A DNA stretch of 64,000 bases, from the NCBI GenBank assembly GCA_011032825.1, contig JAADJZ010000022.1:372001-436000 (forward strand), in the 5' to 3' direction. The first letter of the stretch is position 1; each line of letters begins with the position of its first letter. This DNA comes from Massariosphaeria phaeospora. Taxonomy: Eukaryota > Ascomycota > Dothideomycetes > Pleosporales. Made by a program: the position numbers and the translations under genes. Of this stretch, positions 56,659 through 64,000 are shown piece by piece. The notes under the pieces were generated by a model. It saw only the letters and a program-made list of their open reading frames with translations, was not told the DNA's origin and did no database searches.

Positions 56659-59055
56659 TGCCAGCTGGTAGGGAGCGTGGGTCGGATGGCGAGGGCGAGG
56701 CTGGGGTGACGGTCAAAGGCCAAAGGCCGCGGGATCCTGCGAGTGCCTTCCGACACGATGATCCGTTCCGCCACCGTCACGAGCCATTCTGTGCCGCCCG
56801 AGATGCCACAACTGACTTCCTCGATCTTTATCTAGAAAGCCCAAAGACATCGTGCGCTTTCTACAAGCACTACGAGTTTAGCTTGATCACCGAGAGACAG
56901 AAAACTCACAGACACATACGACGAAAACGCCCTCTCCAAGCGGACCGCACTCGGTAGCCATGCAGCGTCACCAAGTCTGCATCCCGCCGCCTCACATCTC
57001 AGAACACCCATCTGCGATTATTCCCGCTGAGATTTCCATCCACCAACCTCGAGACTCCAATCGCTGTTCAACAGAGCGTTCCTCATGCCCCCAGTACTTA
57101 TCCTAGGCCTCGACATTTAGCCCGACTACGGATCCCGTCCCAGTTACCCCTCCACCCTTTCGAACAGCTGCACACCATCCGGACCACCCCATTCCGCTCC
57201 GCACCCACTCAGCCTCCATACCCGCATATCGCAACCAATTCCCTCTCATCTTCGCCCCATGCACTCACGGACGTATGTATTTACTTACCCATCCAGACCT
57301 CTGCAGCGCACCCTCCCTTCAACCCTCCCGCCCGCATACCCACTCTTCCACAACCACCACCTCCATCCCATGTAAGTAATTGTTCAAGCAGCCAGTATCA
57401 TGAACCAAAAGGCAAACCAAACCAAACCACTTGTAGCAGACTGCACTAGATATCACATCACCATCTCAAGCCGTAAAGCTTAGAAGCAAGTAGAGCGGTC
57501 ACCAAAAGAAGTATCCTATCCGGACCTGCGTGAGATATAATGGCAAAGTAAAACGACCAAATGCATATGTAGACCAGCACCGTTAACAGTCAGTCAATAT
57601 CCTATCCATACCCACTCCAAGTTCAACCCACCGACCCCACCCCACCTCTCCGCCTCCACACTCCACACCCGCACTCCTTCCCTCCTTCCCCTCCTTCCCT
57701 TCTTTCACGTACCCTCCCGCCATGCGCACTCCCACCGGACATCATGCACACCAACCCGCCACAACCGTCTTATCCCTGCCCTACTGTATCCTACCCTCCC
57801 CCCATATACCATACCACCTGTATCCTACCCCCCAAAACAGCGTGCATTCCATCGTGCATCATCGTCGTCACCACCTCGCTGCCCACTGCCCACTGCCCAC
57901 TGCCCGCATCTCTACCTACCTGCCTGCCTATTTACCTACCACGCGCGCCATGCCGCGCCGGACAAACCCCACCTGCAGTCCCCTGCACATTGCCCCTCTG
58001 CACGCTGCCTGCAGTCATCGCCAGAAACGAGCAACCCACCCAGCTCCAACGGACGCTTCGTCTCCGCGCCGCCCCACACTCCGGGAGCGAAAAGCCAGTC
58101 GCCTTGCGCGTCGAGTGGAACCGAACCGAACCGCCATAAGTAAAAAAAAAGCTCCCAACAACGAGTGCGATACCATTGACGTTGAGATATTTTTTCTTTC
58201 TCATTACAGTATTCAACCTAGACTTTGGGATGTAGTATACTTACTTACTAGTAGTGAACAACCAACAACGTAGCCAAGCTAGGCCAGAAACTTGAGATAC
58301 AGGATCTTTTTCCTCCATATCAACCACACGCATTCATAGCTAGATGCCGACAAGAGAAGGGGGGAGGAGGAGGGTATGCGCAACCTTAATCCGACTCGCC
58401 AAAGCAAAAAAAAAAACATGCAAGGACCTGAAGCAAGTAGTATCGTACCTAATTCAGATCCCCATCCCTTCCCTCTCACACAAAGATCGATCCCCAACTA
58501 CACCTCCATCTTCACCGCCAAACCGCATACTGTGTATAGCACGGATACATACAACCAGTTATGACGTGTGACTCCAGTCTCCCGCGCGTGCCAAAAAGGT
58601 CAAAAGAGGTAGGTGGTATGCCGTGAGCTGAGCGGGGTGCAGTAGACGGCCCCAGTACCCCATGGCGGAAGGTTTCGTCCCATCATCCCAAAACACAGCC
58701 AAGAAGAAGTAGAAAGAACAGTGGTGGGAAATTCTTGAAAAAATCCGGATATCGAGTAAAGATGTGTTGAAGTCGTCGTGGAATCATGTTACTCCACTGA
58801 GTTTGTCCTCGCTGGCCGTTGCGGCGGCGGCAGCAACAGTAGCTGGCAGTGGTCTGCCTGGCTGGCCGCCGCGACAGGCCAGGACGGCCACCAGTCCATT
58901 TCGGCTGGTGGCCAAGAATTATGTTTGTTTGTGTGGGTCGTAGGCGTCGTCGAAGCTACCGGGACCAGTCGCGCCAATCAATGTGAAAAGTCGAGATCCT
59001 TGAAAAAATAGACAAGAGCTTGCTTTTGAAAACGCAAAAAACCCACCGTTAATTA
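56659..59055. other. Large intergenic region
   Basis: 2.4 kb, strongly C/T-rich on the plus strand, with a short CTGCCCA tandem near 57880-57905 and a poly-A run at 58405-58414. A 183-residue plus-strand frame at 57722-58273 is Pro/His/Thr-rich and not accepted. The right end is the 3' flank of the G-alpha gene. Confidence 0.55.
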
Positions 59056-60349
59056 TCAGAGGATCAGCGCATTCAGGTTGCGCTGAACGATCATGTCCTG
59101 CACCGATGCCATTGTGATCTTGAGAAGATTCGTGTCCGTGGCGTTGGTGTAGTGAACGTAAACCTCCTTCTTCGGCTGCCGCACGAGGTTGCGGAACTTG
59201 TTGGCGAAGAATTCCTGGCCGGCTTCGATGTCCGTGGGCTTCCCGGTGTAGTCGGGGAAGACTTTGTTGATGGGACTCATTCCGCCTGCGATCTTTTCCC
59301 GGAACAGATCGATCTTGTTCAGGAAGAGAATCAGGGCCGATTTTTCGAAGTATTTGGAATTTGATATTGATTCGAACAGCATGAGGGCCTCGTGCATTTG
59401 ATTCTGGTTGTCTGGTTAGTGAACTGACACATCAGCAAGCATTCAGAGTCCAACATACCCCGTTCCTGTCTTCCACAAGGACGTGGTCGTAACCGCTGAT
59501 GGCCACAAGAAATAGCACTACTTGCACATTATCGAAGACGTGGATCCACTTCTTTCGCTCCGAACGCTGGCCACCTACATCGAACATGCGGTATTGGAGG
59601 TTGCCGAGCTCGAAGACTGTCTCTGTAATACCTGTTGTCCGCAGCCGCGTACGCAGGATGTCTTGGTCTGTGGGGAGGTAGTTACTGGCGAATAGGCGAT
59701 CGACTTCGGCAAAGAAACTACGAGTTGTTAACTTTGGTACACAAGAGCGGGGTCCAAGGGCTAGCGTACTAGCTAAGATTGTCGTGGAGCGCATATTGGT
59801 TGCCTTTGAGTATTGCAAGCTGCACGCCTTTGTCGGCCCACAGGCTGTTGAACGCTGCGAGACACTCCAGGGGCATCGAGTCTTCAAGGCCGATTTCTGG
59901 GTCGGCCGCTATGAGTTCCGCATATCGCTGCCAAGCTAGTCAGCTGCAATTCTTGGGCCCATTGACCATAGGTAGTGCAGGATCTGGGTACTTACCAGGT
60001 TCTCATCGTCCTCGAAATCGGTCTCTTGCTCCTGCATGGCCGCAAATATGGTCTGGAAGGCTGACACGAGGTTGTTGAAGATGACAGACCGCCATTGTTT
60101 TCGCTCGACCTTCTGGAAGCCGCCGGCGTGGATGACGCGCATCTGCTTCAGCACCGTGGACTTGCCGCTTTCTCCAGCACCTATGGTCACAACTCAGCCA
60201 ACGCGCTGTTGTGGAGTGGAACGGGAGCGCATACCGAGCAGCAGCAGCTTCACCTCGCGCTCCTGCTTTCTCCTGTCATTGCGGATGCCTTTCTCGATCT
60301 CCTCGTTCCGCCGCGAGTCCGGGTCGACGGGTTTTTTGCCAAAACACAT
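59056..60349 (-). CDS. Heterotrimeric G-protein alpha subunit
   Basis: GTPase that relays signals from seven-helix receptors. Exons: 60235-60349, 59996-60180, 59770-59927, 59459-59717, 59056-59403, giving 354 residues, the usual length. G1 is GAGESGKS, G2 is RLRTTGI, G3 is [13 protein letters not shown]4 is FLNKIDLF and G5 is TNATDT. NKID replaces the common NKKD, and TNATDT the common TCATDT. The N-terminus MCFGKKP has Cys2 and not Gly2, so palmitoylation but not N-myristoylation is possible. The last residues, NLNALIL, lack the Cys four from the end that pertussis toxin modifies in Gi-like subunits. These traits point to the fungal group II (GNA-2-like) subfamily; that is inference. Confidence 0.94.
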
Positions 60350-61786
60350 GATTCCCGGGGCCATGTAATTGTGTCGCTCGTCGTGAGGTGCCGGTGGGTT
60401 GTCGCGAGGGGAGGCTGGCGGCTGGCGGCTGCGGTCGGCGATCAAGGGTGCTCAGAACATGCAACGAGGGTGGACGGGTCCGTCTATTTGCGGGTTAGCT
60501 GTCTGTTGTTCTGGGCAGTTGCATCGCGACGCAGAGCGGCGGCGGTAGTCTGACCAAGGGAGTGTGAAAGATGGCTGGGAGCCGGCAGCGTGGAGGGCGG
60601 AGCTCTCGGCCGTCGACTGCAGTACAGGCGATTGAATAAGAATAGATCGATAGCTGGACGACGGGCCACGGAGCGTGCACGTAGGGAAGCCTAGCGATTA
60701 AACGTTACCTGGAGAGGTGGGCGACCAGAGGACGTTGAACTTGGCAGCGGTAGGGGGGAACGGTCGAGAAATCACGCCGACCCTGGAGCGCAATCCCTGC
60801 GTGTTCTGCTGGTTAGGGAAGCCAGGTGGTGGAGCCGCCACACGCTGGGCGGAGGAGCGCTGGGGGACTTTGGGAAAAGATGTGCAGCGCGGACAAAATG
60901 ACACCGCTCGCAGCTGGTTCGCAGGTCAGGCCGGCCCGAGTTTCTGAAGACGCGCTTGGGAGTTGTAGCGCGAGGTGGTGGTGGTGGTGCGTGTGGCAGA
61001 AGAGGCAAGGCGGCGGGGCACTCGCTGGAGGACGGGTGAAAGCAGATGGCTGATGCAGCGACAACGCTGCTGATGGATTATTATTGCACAGAGAGATGAT
61101 GATTACACCGGACCAGGGCGCCTGCGAGGCTTTCTGCTGCCCATGGCCAAGCTGACTGTGGCCTCGTCCGCGCGCGCGCCCGTCCTGTCGAGGTGCGTGC
61201 AGTTGTCCCGGCGCAGAGGACACGGATTCCTCTAGCTCGTGTTTCAGCAATCTACCACCTGGCACCTGCGAGCAGACCAGACCAGCTGGAGCCGTCATAT
61301 AACCCGTGGCCGGCGCGGTGCTGCTGCTGCTGCTGCATTCTGCGTCGCCGTTTCACTCGCCCAACGCCAACTGCCCGCCCGGCATCACCATGATGCCAAT
61401 CTGTTGCCATCACTGCGATTCTGCGATGCTGTGCCCCGTGGTGAACACACTCCAGTGCTTCGGCTGGGCGACTACCTCTAGAGTCCACACCAATCTAACG
61501 TCTACCCCACCATCTTCGCAGGGAGCGATTCAGCACGTCGCTGTCACGCTGTCAAGCTTCTTACGATCGCGGTTGCCGGCCTGCTACTGGTCGGCAGCCA
61601 GCCCAAACAGGCCTATTCCCGCGCCGCCATCGCTGTCTCTCTGGGCTTGCAGCTGTAGTCCGCTTTAGCCGCTTCTCCACATAGTAGCTTTAAGCAATAC
61701 TACACAAGAGTATAAAATCGTTAGTATAAGATAGAATAGAGACGTTCGCATCATGCTTTTCCACACATAGATATCTATTCTACAAA
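60350..61786. other. Upstream region of the G-alpha gene
   Basis: 1.4 kb with many short overlapping frames but no supported gene. A (CTG)n run of about five units lies at 61321-61335. Composition becomes AT-richer from about 61680. Confidence 0.55.
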
Positions 61787-62169
61787 CTAGAAGCCTTGGT
61801 TATAGAGTGTAGTCTTAACCTCAAAGCGAGTCCTCGACTCTATCCTACGCGCCTTGATGTACTCCGTCTCCCGTGGCCCAAGGGGAATGAAGCTCACTAC
61901 TATGGACTCAACCAATGTGTCCCCTACCCGTACAATGACGTCGCGACAATAGCCGATTTCGGCTTCAAGCCCAAGGCTGCGGAGGGGGCGAGGTCTTTGG
62001 ATTTCGGCGACTGCGCGAGTCGACTGCACACGGATATACCTGTCAGCGCGTCTTGACTCTGGAACACACGGAGACGGAGAGACGCAAGGGGAGAAGAAGG
62101 GGGTGGGAAAAGCGTACCGACATACATGATATCACGCCCAACTATATCCGCTTGAATATCTCTTGACAT
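61787..62169 (-). CDS. Possible small two-exon gene
   Basis: Exons 62118-62169 and 61787-62010 would join to 91 residues (start MSRDIQADIVGRDIMYV, end TTLYNQGF) through a 107-base GTACGC...CGCAG intron. The second part alternates hydrophobic and polar residues like a beta-rich fold (RDVIVRVGDTLVESIVVSFI). I recognise no family. It sits directly behind a pseudogene, so it may itself be a fragment of a larger lost gene. Confidence 0.3.
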
Positions 62170-62197
62170 AGCGCTGGTGGTTCACACAGCAACCACA

Positions 62198-64000
62198 TCA
62201 CTTTGTCTGGAACCGTTCAATTGTGCTCGCATAGTTCCTCATGGCAGACTCGGCTTCGTCCAGCTTCTTTTCCTCTGCGCATCTAACCGCATCACTAACT
62301 CTAGTGGCGAACGCAGGATTATCCAACACCTGCTTCTGCTTCGACACAGAGATCTGCGCTTTTTGAGTTTGCCTTGAAGCTTCTCAATCTCGGCGTCCGT
62401 GTCGCTGATCTTTTCAGTGATGTCTAGTAGCACGTTGATGGTTGGGGAGACGGTATAGATGGCCTTGGCTCCGGACACATCTTCTGTACCGAGTGATAAG
62501 ATTTCGAGGCGCGGATTGATCTTGCCACACAGCGAGCGGATAGAAAGTAGTTGCGATTGAACGATGTCGTGGGATTTGGGTGACAAAGCTTGGATTTGGA
62601 TGTGTGCGGATTCGCGGAACCCGTATTCAACGGTCAGAGAGCGCGCGGCTTTGGCGCACATGAGTACGATCTCGTACTCGTCGGCTGCAGTGGCGAAGTC
62701 GAGCCCCGGGTCGGGCTGAGGATACGACGCGATCATGATTGACTGGGCGTTTAGTGTCTGCGCATTACGTGGTAGTCGCTGCCAAAGCTCTTCCATGATG
62801 AATGGCAGGAAAGGGTGAAGCAGGCGCAGAGACGATCCGATGACCCCACCAAAGCTGTCGAGATAAGCACCAGTCATTAACAGAAGAGAGCCACCGGTCG
62901 TAAGACTTCCGGGCACTCTCTGGAGTGATGGTAATCTCGCCGTCTTGAATGGCTTTCAGGGCAGCTTCCGCCATCTCGCCCATGCGCATCCACCATTGTG
63001 GTTTGATCACTGGCTCGATTATGTCCTTGGATTTCTCGCACAGGGGGATCGTCATAGCGTGAGATTCTTGCTTTACAAGAAGGCCAAGCTGCTTGAGCTG
63101 ATCGACTACGGCATATCTAGCATCAAAACGCTTCATGCCCTGGAACTGACCTGCGTTCTCATTAAGTGTTCCGTTGTCGTTCAAGATGTTGATGAAACCA
63201 AGACCATGCGATTGACCAAGCTTGTAGTCGTTAGCATCGTGAGCAGGAGTTAATTTGACAGCGCCGGTTCCAAGCTGCTGATCGACATACTCGTCGGCAA
63301 CGATCTTCAACGTCCGTCCTTCAACAAATGGGTGGCGGGCGGTCTTGCCGACAAGATGTGTATACCGGCTATCTTGTGGATGAACTGCAATTCCAGTATC
63401 CCCAAGCATAGTTTCGGGTCGCGTTGTCGCCACTTCAATTGTTTCCTTCTCGTCGCCTTCAAGTTCGTATCGGAAGTATGTCATGACGCCGAACTCGATC
63501 TTTTTGTCGTAGCCCGGAACAGAGACATTGGTTCGACCTGGGATTTCCTTGTTCTCGACCTCAAGCGTGCTGAGCGCTGTGTTGAGATGCGTGCACCAAT
63601 TCACGAGACGCTCTGACCGATAGATAAGTCCTTCTTCGTGGAGGCGGGAAAATGCCTCGATGGTGGCGCGAGAAAGGTTTTCGTCCATTGTGAAGGCCTC
63701 GCGCGACCAGTCCATGGATCCACCTAGCCGGCGCTGGGCATTGTTGATGCTGCGGTGATAGTCGTCCTTCCAGCTCCACACGAGCTTTGTGAAGGCTTCG
63801 CGGCCCAGGTCGTGGCGTGACTTTTGCTGCCGCTTCCAGAGCATCTTCTCGACCACCGACTGGGTTGAAATGCCTGCGTGGTCACGCCACCGTGAAGCCG
63901 CGCATTCGGTGCCATCGCACCAATATATCTTGGAGTGAGTTCGCAAGCGCGTGCCCGCAGTGTAGTGCGCCAGTCACGTTGGGTGGGGGCAAAGGTACTA
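62198..64000 (-). pseudogene. VAS1: Valyl-tRNA synthetase relic, runs off the window
   Basis: Minus-strand similarity to cytosolic-type ValRS in three frames. The 5' part shows [16 protein letters not shown], the class I HIGH-type signature, then WHRMRGFTV. At 63880-63890 a small deletion shifts the frame before [20 protein letters not shown]. The editing and catalytic regions then stay open ([40 protein letters not shown]). Near 62831-62855 the sequence jumps in another frame to [20 protein letters not shown] of the tRNA-binding domain. The intervening KMSKS region is lost. A third frameshift near 62358-62366 precedes the usual coiled-coil end (QISVSKQKQVLDNPAFATR). The relic stops at 62198. 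ValRS is essential, so an intact copy must exist elsewhere; an assembly fault is the alternative. Confidence 0.85.

Noticed and set aside
57722..58273. 183-codon plus-strand frame
   Set aside because: Built of Pro/His/Thr from C-rich simple sequence, with no domain and no homology I can recall.

Overview
The window is nuclear DNA from a filamentous ascomycete (Pezizomycotina). It is gene-dense, and the genes are cut by short GT-AG introns of about 45-110 bases. It carries a Pth11-like rhodopsin-domain protein, a Zn2Cys6 regulator, an FMO/P450 pair, and an AT-rich block that looks altered by repeat-induced point mutation (RIP). The gene set would suit a Dothideomycete; that narrower placement is inference. 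Coordinates for multi-exon genes are the outer CDS limits, and the exons deduced by hand from splice sites and reading frame are given in each entry.

Layout. 1-3.9 kb: sparse, with one small proline/serine-rich protein. 3.95-8.7 kb: an AT-rich repeat block holding three direct copies of a ~330-bp palindrome-centred repeat and one intact 1,880-bp pogo/Fot1-type transposon with iterated terminal repeats. 10-31.7 kb: housekeeping genes (Arp2, ribosomal protein L5, a 1,176-residue LRR protein, flavin amine oxidase, gamma-tubulin, a Pgc1-like phospholipase, epsilon-COP, a methyltransferase, spermidine synthase). 33.7-44.3 kb: NAD kinase, a Zn2Cys6 factor with a probable GC-AG intron, a small membrane protein, a coiled-coil protein and a rhodopsin-domain receptor-like protein.

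44.8-52.4 kb is the most interesting part. An alpha/beta-hydrolase, a UbiA-type prenyltransferase/terpene-cyclase-like membrane protein, a Baeyer-Villiger-type monooxygenase and a cytochrome P450 lie side by side. The last two are divergent from a 353-bp shared promoter. This is the make-up of a small terpenoid biosynthetic cluster built on a membrane UbiA enzyme; the product is unknown and the cluster itself is inference.

52.9-64 kb: an alanine/aspartate-rich repetitive secreted protein, the mitoribosomal/COX24-type protein mS38, a G-protein alpha subunit without the N-myristoylation motif, a doubtful 91-residue ORF, and a cytosolic-type valyl-tRNA synthetase relic that runs off the right edge. 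The relic has three independent breaks and lacks the segment carrying the second class I signature.
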